Below are positions 51,718 through 59,495 of a stretch of DNA of 63,563 nt, piece after piece. Under the pieces are notes generated by a model, which worked only from the letters and a program-made list of their open reading frames with translations, was not told where the DNA came from and did no database searches. How positions within the stretch are numbered: position 1 is the stretch's first letter; every line of letters begins with the position of its first letter. This DNA comes from Methanobacteriota archaeon. Lineage in GTDB: Archaea; Thermoplasmatota; Thermoplasmata; RBG-16-68-12; JAJISG01. Where the stretch lies: the NCBI GenBank assembly GCA_030594205.1, contig JAUVFR010000001.1:220252-283814 (forward strand), read 5' to 3'. Made by a program: the position numbers and the translations under genes.

Positions 51718-52308
51718 GTGTTCGTTCCGGAGCGCAACCTCAAGGAGCTCATTCTTTCTTATCTCAAAAGGGAGGAGACCTCCATCAGCGGCCTGGCCCG
51801 CCGGCTGGAGGACGACGGATATAAGCTCCATCGCCTCCTCATCACCGGCTACCTCCGGGCCCTCTCCGACCTCGGCTACGTGCGGGAGCGCGAGATCCCT
51901 CCGGCCAAGGTCTACGGCCTGGCGGGTGGGCGTGAGCGGAACTTGTACGAGATGCTCGGGAGCATCGCGCGGGACATCGAGGGCGACGAGCGGAAGGCGG
52001 TCCGACTCGCCATCGCGATTCTGCAGCGCCTCTTCCGCCGTCCGATCTTCTTCCGAGAGGTCCGGGAGGCCGGCTTCCCCAGCGGGTACGACGCCTTCAT
52101 GGTGGAGGAGGACGAACGGGCGGAAGCGAGGAAGGAGCTGTTGAAAGTCGGAATTCGGCTCCCCCTGAGCGAGCCGGCCTATCAGGTAAAGGCCCGCCGG
52201 AACGAGAGGCAGGAGGAGGCCCTGATCCGGCTGGTTCTCGAGCGATTCGGCGTCTCCGGGCTGGTCATGGAGACGAAGCAGACCCGTTTGTCGGAAAAGT
52301 CGGGCTAG
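51718..52308 (+). CDS. winged-helix regulator-like protein
   Basis: A 196-residue protein that starts at GTG 51718 behind a GGGGGAG ribosome site. The first 70 residues look like a winged helix (LKELILSYLKREETSISGLARRLEDDGYKLHRLLITGYLRALSDLGYVRER), followed by a coiled helical middle and a basic end. I do not recognise the specific family. It is divergent from the mcm/zinc-ribbon cluster with a TATA-like GCTTTAATCG about 38 bp upstream. Confidence 0.7.
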   Translation: MFVPERNLKELILSYLKREETSISGLARRLEDDGYKLHRLLITGYLRALSDLGYVREREIPPAKVYGLAGGRERNLYEMLGSIARDIEGDERKAVRLAIAILQRLFRRPIFFREVREAGFPSGYDAFMVEEDERAEARKELLKVGIRLPLSEPAYQVKARRNERQEEALIRLVLERFGVSGLVMETKQTRLSEKSG

Positions 52309-52335
52309 AAAACCTCGACCCGGCATCCGGACGCG

Positions 52336-52521
52336 TCAATCTCTGCGAATCGGGACCACGCCGGTGAAGATCAGCCCGACCGCGGCCTGGACAGGAGCGG
52401 CGGGGTTGTTGCAGTCGATGCTCCCCTCGGGGACCACATTTGTTCTGCTAAAGAAGTCCACTTGGATCTTGGTGAGGGTGTGGGTCCTCAGGCCGCAGGA
52501 AAGAACGCCGCCACTCTCCTC
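52336..52521 (-). pseudogene. coding remnant downstream of SRP RNA (62 codons, no start)
   Basis: On the minus strand a 62-codon stretch ending at TGA 52336-52338 has codon use like real genes (GC-rich third positions). It encodes LSCGLRTHTLTKIQVDFFSRTNVV and PAAPVQAAVGLIFTGVVPIRRD. Upstream the frame runs into the SRP RNA gene with no plausible start. It looks like the 3' end of a gene that lost its 5' part. I do not recognise the family. Confidence 0.4.
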
Positions 52522-52585
52522 GGCCGCGGTTAGGGGGGCCGGGAAATACCCTTCTGAGCCGCCGCCGGAAGGACGGAAGCGGGAA

Positions 52586-52895
52586 GCTAGGCCACTGGGG
52601 TCGACGCGCCGTCGGGATCCAGGCCCCCGGGGGCCTTCTCCATCCCGCACCCCCACGAGCACCGGCAGCCCGCGGTTAGGCTGCTCACTTCCGTGCCTGA
52701 CCCGGTTCCCACGGCTAAGGTCGGGTCCCCGGCCCTCCGGCCCGTTTCCCAACCAGCCCCGGTCCCGCGGGACAGGATTTCAGCGTCGGCCGTCCGGGCT
52801 GGAAACCGGCCGGCTACGCCTCGCCCAGCTGTCGGCCCCGCATATCGACGGTTTCGGTGTACAAGGGGACGCCGAGCCCCCCGCCCAAGCCTAGC
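52586..52895 (-). ncRNA. signal recognition particle 7S RNA
   Basis: The 310-nt reverse-strand sequence begins GCTAGGC and ends GGCCTAGC, pairing as helix 1. The 5' Alu part has GGGGGGCTCGGCGTCCCC and ACCGAAACCGTCGATATGCG, matching archaeal SRP RNA helices 2-4. The conserved helix 8 (GGTCAGGCACGGAAGTGAGC, followed by AGCC) carries the asymmetric loop and GGAA tetraloop that bind SRP54. A TATA box sits 27 bp upstream. The long open frames seen on both strands here are not genes. SRP RNA is the scaffold for co-translational membrane targeting with SRP54 and SRP19. Confidence 0.95.
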
Positions 52896-52916
52896 AATGC
52901 TGGAAGCCGGGCCAGG

Positions 52917-52928
52917 GATTATTAAGTT
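52917..52928 (-). promoter_or_regulatory. TATA box for SRP RNA
   Basis: The reverse strand reads AACTTAATAATC, centred about 27 bp before the RNA 5' end at about 52895. Confidence 0.65.
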
Positions 52929-52940
52929 TGCGCCGCCGGT

Positions 52941-53294
52941 TCAACGCTGCATCAGCTTGATGATGGCCTCGGCGGGCTCCCCATCAGCCTCGATGAGGGC
53001 CTGGCGGGCTTCCTCCGGGGTGACGCCGGTCCGTTCCGCCACGAGTTGAACGTCCTCGTCCGGGATGGCAGGACCGCCACCCGGGACCGCCTCCTCCGCC
53101 TTCCCGGTGACCATAAACATATGCTGGCCTTGCGCGTCCATCTCAGCGACCCCCGGGTTGCGGATGACGACTTCCCGATCCGCCGTGCGGATGATGACCT
53201 CCTCCACCCCTTCCCACTCCTTGTAGCCCAGCTGTCGCATCATCTTCTTGGCCTGGCGGGGGTCCACGCGCCCACCGGGAAGTCCTGGAATCAT
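52941..53294 (-). CDS. nascent polypeptide-associated complex protein
   Basis: A 117-residue archaeal NAC. The NAC domain begins DPRQAKKMMRQLGYKEWEGVEEVIIRTADREVVIRNP, and a C-terminal UBA domain reads VQLVAERTGVTPEEARQALIEADGEPAEAIIKLM. Archaeal NAC forms a homodimer at the ribosomal exit tunnel. It is next to the SRP RNA, and both genes act on nascent chains. The TATA element CTCTTATAGG is about 32 bp before ATG 53294. Confidence 0.95.
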   Translation of the reverse strand: MIPGLPGGRVDPRQAKKMMRQLGYKEWEGVEEVIIRTADREVVIRNPGVAEMDAQGQHMFMVTGKAEEAVPGGGPAIPDEDVQLVAERTGVTPEEARQALIEADGEPAEAIIKLMQR

Positions 53295-53321
53295 GGCGAT
53301 CGGCCGATGAATCTCGCTCTG

Positions 53322-53331
53322 CCTATAAGAG
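53322..53331 (-). promoter_or_regulatory. TATA box for NAC
   Basis: The reverse strand reads CTCTTATAGG, centred about 32 bp before the ATG at 53294. Confidence 0.5.
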
Positions 53332-53387
53332 TGTAGAAGCCCGACGAACGGGCCGCCTGAGCATTAAATACGCCGCGACCCCATGAA

Positions 53388-55169
53388 ATGGCCGTGAAGG
53401 TCGCCGTGGTCTTCGACGACAAATGCCACCCGGACCGGTGCAACCTCGAGTGCATGGCTTACTGCCCGCCGATGCGGACGGGCACGGAGGTCATCTGGCT
53501 CAGCGAGGAGACAGGCCGGGCTGTCATCTCGGAGGAGACCTGCATTGCCTGCGGGATCTGCATCACCAAGTGTCCATTCGATGCCATTCGCATCGTGAAT
53601 CTCCCCGACGAGCTGGGGGAGGAGATGGTCCACCGATACGGGCGGAACCAGTTCCGTCTGTTCCGACTCCCCGTCCCGAAGGAGGGGCACGTGATCGGCC
53701 TCCTCGGACCCAACGGCATCGGCAAGACCACGGTGATTAACATCCTGGCGGGACAGCTTGTCCCGAACCTGGGAGGGTATGAGGAGAAGGCGGACTGGGA
53801 CCGGGCCCTCGAGGCGTACGCCGGGACGGAGATGCAGAACTACCTGCGACCCCTCGCGGAAGGGACCCGACGAACCGCGTTGAAGCCCCAGTACGTGGAC
53901 CGCCTCCCACTCGTCCAGAAGGAGGAGGTGGGGACCTTGCTGGAAGGCGTCGACGAGCGCGGCGAGCTCGACGCCGTCGTCCAGGATATGGAGCTCGGAG
54001 GCTTCCTGGACAGCCCCCTGAAGACCCTCTCCGGGGGGGAGCTTCAACGGACCGCCATCGCCGCGACCCTCCTGAAGGACGCGGACGCCTACTTCTTCGA
54101 CGAACCCTCCTCCTACCTGGACATCCATCAACGCCTCAAGGTAGCGCGGGTCATCCACGACCTCTCCCGCCGGAGGTCCGTTGTCGTCGTAGAGCACGAC
54201 CTGGCCATCTTGGACTTCCTGGCGGAGACCGTCTACCTCCTCTATGGGGAAAAGGGGACCTACGGCATCGTGGCCCAACCCCGGCCCGTCCGGAGCGCCA
54301 TCAACGTCTATCTGGAGGGGTACCTGCCCGCGGAGAACGTCCGGATCCGGAGACGCGAGATCCGTTTCGAGGCCCGCGCCCCGAGGCCGGAGTGGAAAGC
54401 CGAGACGCTCCTGACCTTCTCGCCGCTCGAAGTGGAGCTGGACGGCTTCTTCCTGGAGACCGAAGGAGGCGTCGTCCGCAAGGGGGAGGTGGTGGGTGTG
54501 CTGGGACCCAACGCCACGGGCAAGACCACCTTCATCCGGGTGTTGGCAGGGGAACTCCGTCCGAAGACGGGAGGGGTGGAGGGGGAAGGCAGGGTCTCCT
54601 ACAAACCCCAATACATCCAGCTCGCCTACGAGGGGAGTGTGCGGGAACTCCTCCTCGGCCGCATCGGCAAGCAGGTGGAGAGCAGCTACTTCCGAACGGA
54701 GGTGGCCAGCCCCCTTGAGTTGGATCCGATCTACGAGAAGGAGGTGGCTTCCCTCGCCGGCGGGGAGCAGCAGCGGGTGGCTATCGCCCTCGCCCTGGGG
54801 GCGGACGCGGACATCTACCTTCTGGACGAGCCCTCGGCCTACCTGGACAGCAATCAGCGGATGGAGGCGGCCCGGGGGATCCGGCGGGCGATGGAAAACG
54901 CGGGGAAGACGGCGCTCATCGTGGACCACGACGTCTACTTCATCGACATGGTGGCGGACTCCCTCATGGTGTTCACGGGGGAGCCCGGCCGGACGGGGCG
55001 AGGAACGGGTCCCTACTCGATGCGTGACGGCATGAACCGCTTCCTCCGGGCGGTGGACGTGTCCTTCCGTCGGGATCGCGACACGCAGCGACCTCGGATC
55101 AACAACCCGGACTCCAAGCTGGATCGACTCCAGAAAGCAGCGGGGGAATTCTACTACCAGGTCGCCTAG
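53388..55169 (+). CDS. ribosome recycling ATPase ABCE1 (Rli1)
   Basis: ABCE1 splits ribosomes after termination. The N-terminal ferredoxin-like FeS domain has CHPDRCNLECMAYCPP and CIACGICITKCPFDAIRIV. Twin ABC domains follow. NBD1 has GLLGPNGIGKTTVINIL, signature LSGGELQRTAIA and FFDEPSSYLD. NBD2 has GVLGPNATGKTTFIRVL, LAGGEQQRVAIAL and LLDEPSAYLDSNQR. The 593-residue length is normal. Start ATG 53388 is used; a nearby ATG at 53383 would end in five codons. It has a TATA-like CATTAAATAC about 22 bp upstream, and is divergent from NAC. Confidence 0.98.
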   Translation: MAVKVAVVFDDKCHPDRCNLECMAYCPPMRTGTEVIWLSEETGRAVISEETCIACGICITKCPFDAIRIVNLPDELGEEMVHRYGRNQFRLFRLPVPKEGHVIGLLGPNGIGKTTVINILAGQLVPNLGGYEEKADWDRALEAYAGTEMQNYLRPLAEGTRRTALKPQYVDRLPLVQKEEVGTLLEGVDERGELDAVVQDMELGGFLDSPLKTLSGGELQRTAIAATLLKDADAYFFDEPSSYLDIHQRLKVARVIHDLSRRRSVVVVEHDLAILDFLAETVYLLYGEKGTYGIVAQPRPVRSAINVYLEGYLPAENVRIRRREIRFEARAPRPEWKAETLLTFSPLEVELDGFFLETEGGVVRKGEVVGVLGPNATGKTTFIRVLAGELRPKTGGVEGEGRVSYKPQYIQLAYEGSVRELLLGRIGKQVESSYFRTEVASPLELDPIYEKEVASLAGGEQQRVAIALALGADADIYLLDEPSAYLDSNQRMEAARGIRRAMENAGKTALIVDHDVYFIDMVADSLMVFTGEPGRTGRGTGPYSMRDGMNRFLRAVDVSFRRDRDTQRPRINNPDSKLDRLQKAAGEFYYQVA

Positions 55170-55801
55170 GGCGACTGGGCTTCCCCGACCGGCCGACGGT
55201 TCCGGCGCCACCATCGGTAGCCCAAGTATGCCGCGATGATCACGGCGACCGTCGCCAGGACGAGGAGGTCGAAGTTCTCCAGACTCTCCGCAAAGGCGAA
55301 CGCGGCCTGGCCCAGGTAGAAGCCGGCGGTGACGAGAATTGCGGACCAGATAAGGGCCCCGAAGAAGGTGAACGGGATGAAGACCCGGAGGGCCATGCGG
55401 GTGATGCCTGCCGGGAAGGAAATGACGGAGCGGAAGCCGGTGAAGGAGTTCGCCAAGAAGACCGCCCAGCTTCCCCACCGCTGGAACCAACCGTCTACGT
55501 GGCCCAGGTGCCGCGCCTCGAACCGGAAGAGGCGGCCGTACTTCACCAGGAACGGACGGCCGAGGAACCGGCCGATGGCGTAGGCCCCCAGGGAACCGAC
55601 CGTCGCCCCGGCGGCGGCCACGAGGATGACGAACGGGAGGAAGAAGGTCCTCTCCCGCGCCAGGAGGCCGGCAAAGGGGAGGATGGCGGCACTGGGGATC
55701 GGGGTGATGACCCCCTCGATGACCATCACCACGAAGATCGCGAGGTACCCCCCGGTGGCGACGAGTTCCAGGAGGAAGGTGGCGATCTCGAGAAAGACCA
55801 T
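55166..55801 (-). CDS. DedA/SNARE-associated (VTT) membrane protein
   Basis: A 211-residue DedA-family protein with about five helices. The sequence has FVVMVIEGVITPIPSAAILPFAGLLA (the conserved E...P...P region), VGSLGAYAIGRFLGRPFLVKYG and WAVFLANSFTGFRSVISFPAGITRM (the G-x-R-x3-PxxAG motif, here FRSVISFPAG). The start ATG 55801 fits the TATA (CGCTTAAAAAAG) about 29 bp upstream. Family members act as lipid scramblase/transport-related proteins. Its end overlaps the ABCE1 stop by 4 bp in convergent orientation. Confidence 0.87.
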   Translation of the reverse strand: MVFLEIATFLLELVATGGYLAIFVVMVIEGVITPIPSAAILPFAGLLARERTFFLPFVILVAAAGATVGSLGAYAIGRFLGRPFLVKYGRLFRFEARHLGHVDGWFQRWGSWAVFLANSFTGFRSVISFPAGITRMALRVFIPFTFFGALIWSAILVTAGFYLGQAAFAFAESLENFDLLVLATVAVIIAAYLGYRWWRRNRRPVGEAQSP

Positions 55802-55823
55802 CGCGGCGCCTATTCGACAGGCT

Positions 55824-55835
55824 CGCTTAAAAAAG
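55824..55835 (-). promoter_or_regulatory. TATA box for the DedA protein
   Basis: The reverse strand reads CTTTTTTAAGCG, centred about 29 bp before the ATG at 55801. Confidence 0.6.
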
Positions 55836-55876
55836 CTTGGCGAGCAGGTATCATTGGCGCGCGGCGCCAAAGGGCC

Positions 55877-57145
55877 CTACGCAGTGGATGCCGCGAGGGG
55901 AATCCACCGGCCCTGTCGGTCTTCCTCCAGCTCCCGTGCCTCGGCGACGAGCGTTCCGCGCAGGAAGGTGGCCGTGGGGAAGATCGCCTCCCAGCCCTCG
56001 AAGGGGGTCCACCCCGCCTTCGAATGGAGGTCTCGCGACCGGATCCGGCTCCTTTCCCGCGGGTCAAAGACGGCGATGTCGGCATCCATCCCCACCTCCA
56101 GGGAGCCCTTCCCCCGGAGCCCAAAGAGGGCGGCAGGTCGACGGCACAGCGCACGGACGAGGACGTCCAGGGAGAGGTCGCCCCGCTGGACGAGGCCGAA
56201 CATCAGGGGATAGACCGTCTCCACGTTCGGGGCGCCGGGCGGGGCGTTGTCGAACGTCTCCCCCTTCTCCTCGCGGGTGTGGGGGGCGTGGTCGGTGGCC
56301 AGCACATCGACCTGTCCCTCCGCAAAGGCCTTCCACAGGGCCTCCCGATCGGCCGGGGGCCGCAGGGGTGGGTTCACCTTTCCGTGGCTTCCCAGGTCGG
56401 CCGTCATATCCAGGAGGAGGTGCATCGGCGTCGCCTCCACGCTCAACCCGGCGCCCCGGAGGGCCTCCAGCCCCACGCGAGAGGAGAGGTGGGCCACGTG
56501 AACCCGATCGGACGGGTGCCAGGATACCAGTTTGCGGAGGGCGTTCCCCTCCCCGGCCTCCGCGCCTCGCGCTTCGTGGTGGTCGGGCAGCGTCTCCTCT
56601 GTCCGAGGTCGGAAGGTGGTGGGATCCTCCGCATGCACCGTCAACGGCCGGGACACGTCACGAAGAGTCCCAAGGATCCCGGGGAGGTCCTCTCCCGATC
56701 CCGCCAGTCCGCCAAAGCTCTCGGCCCAGTAAAATTTGTAAGCGTGACAATACGGCTCCAACCGCGCGATGTCCTCTCTCTGGAGGACCCCACCAAACAA
56801 CCCGAAGTCCACGTTGGCTTTCGGAGTGACCGTGGCCCGCTTCTCCTTCAACCGGTCTGGCGAGGTGGCGTGAGGCTGGGTGTTGGGCATGTCAAGGACG
56901 GAGGTGATGCCCCCCACGGCCGCCGCCTCACTGCCGGTGAAGAAGTCCTCCTTCTGGGTAAGCCCCGGATCGCGGAAGTGGACATGGACGTCGACCCCCC
57001 CGGGGAGGAGAATGCGGTCGCCGAAGTCGTACCGCTCGTCTCCTCGAAGCGTCTTCTTCACGACGCGGATGACCCCGTCCTCGATCCCGAGGGCCAGGCC
57101 ACGGAGCGCCCCGCGGTAGTACGCCCTACCCTGGATGACCATCAT
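55877..57145 (-). CDS. pyrC: dihydroorotase
   Basis: PyrC closes the pyrimidine ring precursor carbamoyl-aspartate to dihydroorotate. The 422-residue protein has the metal HxH (PGGVDVHVHFRDPGLTQKEDF) and SVLDMPNTQP. AYKFYWAES carries the Lys expected to be carboxylated, and LTVHAEDP and VHVAHLSSRVG supply further His ligands. VDVLATDHAPHT carries the Asp. The ATG pair at 57145/57142 (MVIQGRAYYRG) is preferred; the frame upstream is arginine-rich. It overlaps the end of the AMMECR1 gene by 20 bp in the same direction. Confidence 0.94.
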   Translation of the reverse strand: MMVIQGRAYYRGALRGLALGIEDGVIRVVKKTLRGDERYDFGDRILLPGGVDVHVHFRDPGLTQKEDFFTGSEAAAVGGITSVLDMPNTQPHATSPDRLKEKRATVTPKANVDFGLFGGVLQREDIARLEPYCHAYKFYWAESFGGLAGSGEDLPGILGTLRDVSRPLTVHAEDPTTFRPRTEETLPDHHEARGAEAGEGNALRKLVSWHPSDRVHVAHLSSRVGLEALRGAGLSVEATPMHLLLDMTADLGSHGKVNPPLRPPADREALWKAFAEGQVDVLATDHAPHTREEKGETFDNAPPGAPNVETVYPLMFGLVQRGDLSLDVLVRALCRRPAALFGLRGKGSLEVGMDADIAVFDPRERSRIRSRDLHSKAGWTPFEGWEAIFPTATFLRGTLVAEARELEEDRQGRWIPLAASTA

Positions 57146-57746
57146 GGACTGTGCTGAGGACCCGTTGAACGACGGCGCCCCGGGGTTCCACCTCCCCGAA
57201 GACCTCCGCCTCGAACCGGTAGACATCGACGGATGGCTCGAACCAGGCGTCGGGGAGTAGGCCGGCCTTCATGCACGTCTGGGTGAGGAACTCTTCGGGG
57301 GCCCAGCCCTGCTCCACGGCCACCTGAGGGAGGAGGAGGCCGCCGGTCGCTCCCTGACGAACCAAGAGGCCATGGATGCCCACCTCCACGGTGTCGGGGT
57401 ACCCCAGCGGCCGCGCCGCGGGCAGCCGTTCGGGGGACGTGAGGAGACTGACCTCGACCACCACGAGGTCCGTCTCTTCGGGCCCCAGGGGCTCAAAGCG
57501 CGGGTCGTGGCAGGATGCCACCGCCGCCCGTTCCACCGCCTCCCCAAGGGAGACCGCGGTTTCCACGTAGCCGATACAACCGCGGAGAATCCCCTCTGGA
57601 TGCGTGCTCAGGGTGACGAAGACGCGACCGGGTCGGGCAAAGGTAGCGGGGACGATTGGGCGGTCGTCGACCGGGCGGCCGGCCCGAGAATCCACGGACC
57701 AGCGGGCCAAGCGGACCCCGGCCTTACCCTCGGCCTGGCTCCACAT
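57126..57746 (-). CDS. AMMECR1-domain protein
   Basis: A 206-residue AMMECR1 family protein with RVFVTLSTHPEGILRGCIGYVE (the conserved LRGCIG), FEPLGPEETDLVVVEVSLL and VEVGIHGLLVRQGATGGLLLPQVAVEQGW. Archaeal members are conserved but of uncertain biochemical role, with a proposed nucleotide or radical-SAM link. A TATA element at 57770-57779 lies about 28 bp before ATG 57746, which is leaderless. It leads into pyrC with overlap, so the two are probably co-translated. Confidence 0.87.
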   Translation of the reverse strand: MWSQAEGKAGVRLARWSVDSRAGRPVDDRPIVPATFARPGRVFVTLSTHPEGILRGCIGYVETAVSLGEAVERAAVASCHDPRFEPLGPEETDLVVVEVSLLTSPERLPAARPLGYPDTVEVGIHGLLVRQGATGGLLLPQVAVEQGWAPEEFLTQTCMKAGLLPDAWFEPSVDVYRFEAEVFGEVEPRGAVVQRVLSTVHDGHPG

Positions 57747-57860
57747 CGGCCAAACGAGGAGAGGCGCTGGCTTAAACTCTTCTCCCCCATTTTCTGCGGA
57801 CGCGGACCGGTCTAGAAAGCTTTAACTGAAGACACATCGATTTCACGTTGAGGCGTTTCG

Positions 57861-58385
57861 GTGAAGGCCATCCCCGTTCTCGAAATCATGTCGAAACGGC
57901 TGGTCACCCTGGCCCCCGATGCCTCGATTCATGACGCGGCCCGGTCGATGCGGGAGCGGGATGTCGGGAGCCTCCTGGTGGTCCACGAGGGAAAACCCAT
58001 CGGTATCGTCACCGAGAGGGACCTCGTAACCAAGGTCGTGGCGGAGGACCGGGTCCCCTCCGAGATGCGGGTCGAGGAGTGCATGACCTCGCCCCTGGTG
58101 ACTGTCGAGCCCTACCAGGAGGTCATGGAGGCCGCGAAGACCATGGCGGAGCTTCACATCCGTCGCCTCCCTGTCGTGGACGGGGAAAACCTGGTGGGCC
58201 TCCTCACGGAGAATGACGTGCTTAGGGTCTGGCCGGCGCTGATCGAAATCACCCGCCAACGGGCGGAGATGGCGAAGCAGGGGGAGGGGAACGGTCTGGG
58301 CTACTGCGAGTCCTGCTCCACCTTCTCGGACCAGCTAGGGCTCAGCCACGGCCAGCTGCTCTGCCCCGCTTGCGGCGAGACCTAG
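57861..58385 (+). CDS. CBS-domain pair protein with C-terminal zinc ribbon
   Basis: A 174-residue protein. Two CBS repeats form a Bateman module: VLEIMSKRLVTLAPDASIHDAARSM...VHEGKPIGIVTERDLV and VEECMTSPLVTVEPYQEVMEAAKTMAELHIRRLPVVDGENLVGLLTENDVLRV. A 20-residue linker precedes a C-terminal zinc-binding CESC...CPAC. Such modules bind adenine nucleotides. It starts at GTG 57861 with a TATA-like GCTTTAACTG about 37 bp upstream. It sits before the V4R-Roadblock pair, suggesting a signalling cluster. Confidence 0.85.
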   Translation: MKAIPVLEIMSKRLVTLAPDASIHDAARSMRERDVGSLLVVHEGKPIGIVTERDLVTKVVAEDRVPSEMRVEECMTSPLVTVEPYQEVMEAAKTMAELHIRRLPVVDGENLVGLLTENDVLRVWPALIEITRQRAEMAKQGEGNGLGYCESCSTFSDQLGLSHGQLLCPACGET

Positions 58386-58456
58386 CGGCCGACGCCCTTC
58401 TCCCGCGGTAATCGGGTCGCAAAATTTAAGGTGACCCAGGGGGACGCTCGTGTCAG

Positions 58457-58855
58457 ATGCGGTTTGTGAAGATCTCCCAGCCCGAGATCGAGGCAGTCCG
58501 ACAGCTTTACGAGAGCGTCATGTCGTACGCCTGCCATGGCCTCTTCTTCCAAGAGGGCCTCTCGCTCGGTGCGGAGGTCGCCGAGATGGCGGCCAAGGGG
58601 GAGGACTTCTTCGACGCATGCCGCCGCATCCTCATCGCGCGCGGCTGGGCGGAGGACATCACCTTCGGGGAGAAGGAGGTGAAGGTGACCGGTTCCATCG
58701 AGGCCACCGAGGATGCGGGGTCGATCACCTGTCATCGCCTCAAAGGCATCCTCTCGCGGGTCATGGAATCCGACAGGAGCCCTCGCGTGAGTCTCACCGA
58801 AACGAAGTGCGCCAGCAACGGAAACACCGTGTGCGTGTTCAAGATCGAGGCCTGA
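58457..58855 (+). CDS. V4R-domain-like small-molecule sensor
   Basis: A 132-residue protein with the V4R pattern: FFQEGLSLGAEVAEMAAKGEDF early on, then GSITCHRLKGILSRVMESD and the end SLTETKCASNGNTVCVFKI with conserved Cys and Gly-Asn. V4R domains bind small ligands such as hydrocarbons or tetrapyrrole-like molecules in regulators. The next gene begins 2 bp later and encodes a Roadblock protein. A TATA-like AAATTTAAGG lies about 30 bp upstream. Confidence 0.72.
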   Translation: MRFVKISQPEIEAVRQLYESVMSYACHGLFFQEGLSLGAEVAEMAAKGEDFFDACRRILIARGWAEDITFGEKEVKVTGSIEATEDAGSITCHRLKGILSRVMESDRSPRVSLTETKCASNGNTVCVFKIEA

Positions 58856-58857
58856 GC

Positions 58858-59208
58858 ATGAGCTTGGAGGACGTGTTGGGGAGGCTCAGAGAGGAGACGG
58901 GGGCCCTGGCCTCGGCGATCATTAGCCGGGATGGCCTGGTCATCGCGGCAGACCTCCCCGAGGGGGTGTCCGCGGAGACCTTCTCCATCATGTGCGCCGC
59001 CATCATGGGGGCCGCCATGACCGCGGTCACGGAGATGGGGCGGAGCGCCCCCACGCGGATCCTCTTGGAGTCGGAGGACATGCTGGTGGTAATCTGCGCC
59101 GCGGACCGCCGCTCCATGCTGGTGGTGGCCCTTCCTCCCGAGGCCGATGTGTCAAAGGTAGACAAGTGGGTCGACCTGGTGGTGGATGAGATTACGCTGA
59201 CTCAATAA
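58858..59208 (+). CDS. Roadblock/LC7 domain protein
   Basis: A 116-residue Roadblock/LC7 protein: MSLEDVLGRLREETGALASAIISRDGLVIAADLPEGVSAETFSIMCAAIMGAAM, then a central strand (RILLESEDMLVVICAADRRSMLVVAL). It ends DKWVDLVVDEITLTQ. These proteins regulate small GTPases and motility or signal complexes. No GTPase lies beside it, so the partner is the V4R protein or elsewhere. It is 2 bp downstream of the V4R gene. Confidence 0.85.
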   Translation: MSLEDVLGRLREETGALASAIISRDGLVIAADLPEGVSAETFSIMCAAIMGAAMTAVTEMGRSAPTRILLESEDMLVVICAADRRSMLVVALPPEADVSKVDKWVDLVVDEITLTQ

Positions 59209-59223
59209 ATGCGGGTAATACTG

Positions 59224-59314
59224 GAATCGCCGCGATGTGGCAGGCGTCTTTGACCTAGTCTTCAACGACAACTAGCGTTGTTGATAACCTAGGTTAAGAC
59301 GAGAATCGCCGCGA
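59224..59314. repeat. 12-bp direct repeat flanking an AT-rich imperfect palindrome
   Basis: GAATCGCCGCGA occurs at 59224-59235 and again at 59303-59314. Between them is an AT-rich imperfect palindrome centred near 59275 (CAACGACAAC..GTTGTTG). The surrounding 59209-59495 has no gene and lower GC than its neighbours. Confidence 0.45.
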
Positions 59315-59495
59315 GACGCTGCCAGCGAGAGGATTCGTCCTTATCGATTCCTAGTTCGGAAACGGTCGCATGCCGCGAGTCTTTCTTCCTTCTGTGAGGA
59401 ACAAGTTCGCTAGATGCTTTCATATCAATCAGGAACTCGCCCGCCTTGCGCCTGCCCCGAACCTTGATGGGTCAGGACCATCCGGCGCGACAAGC

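Noticed and set aside
52336-52752. 138-residue protein over the SRP RNA
   Set aside because: Only its last 62 codons resemble coding sequence; the rest is the SRP RNA gene with conserved helix 8.
53364-55490. 708-codon open frame antisense to ABCE1
   Set aside because: ABCE1 is unmistakable on the other strand; the antisense product is Leu/Val/His-rich with no motifs.
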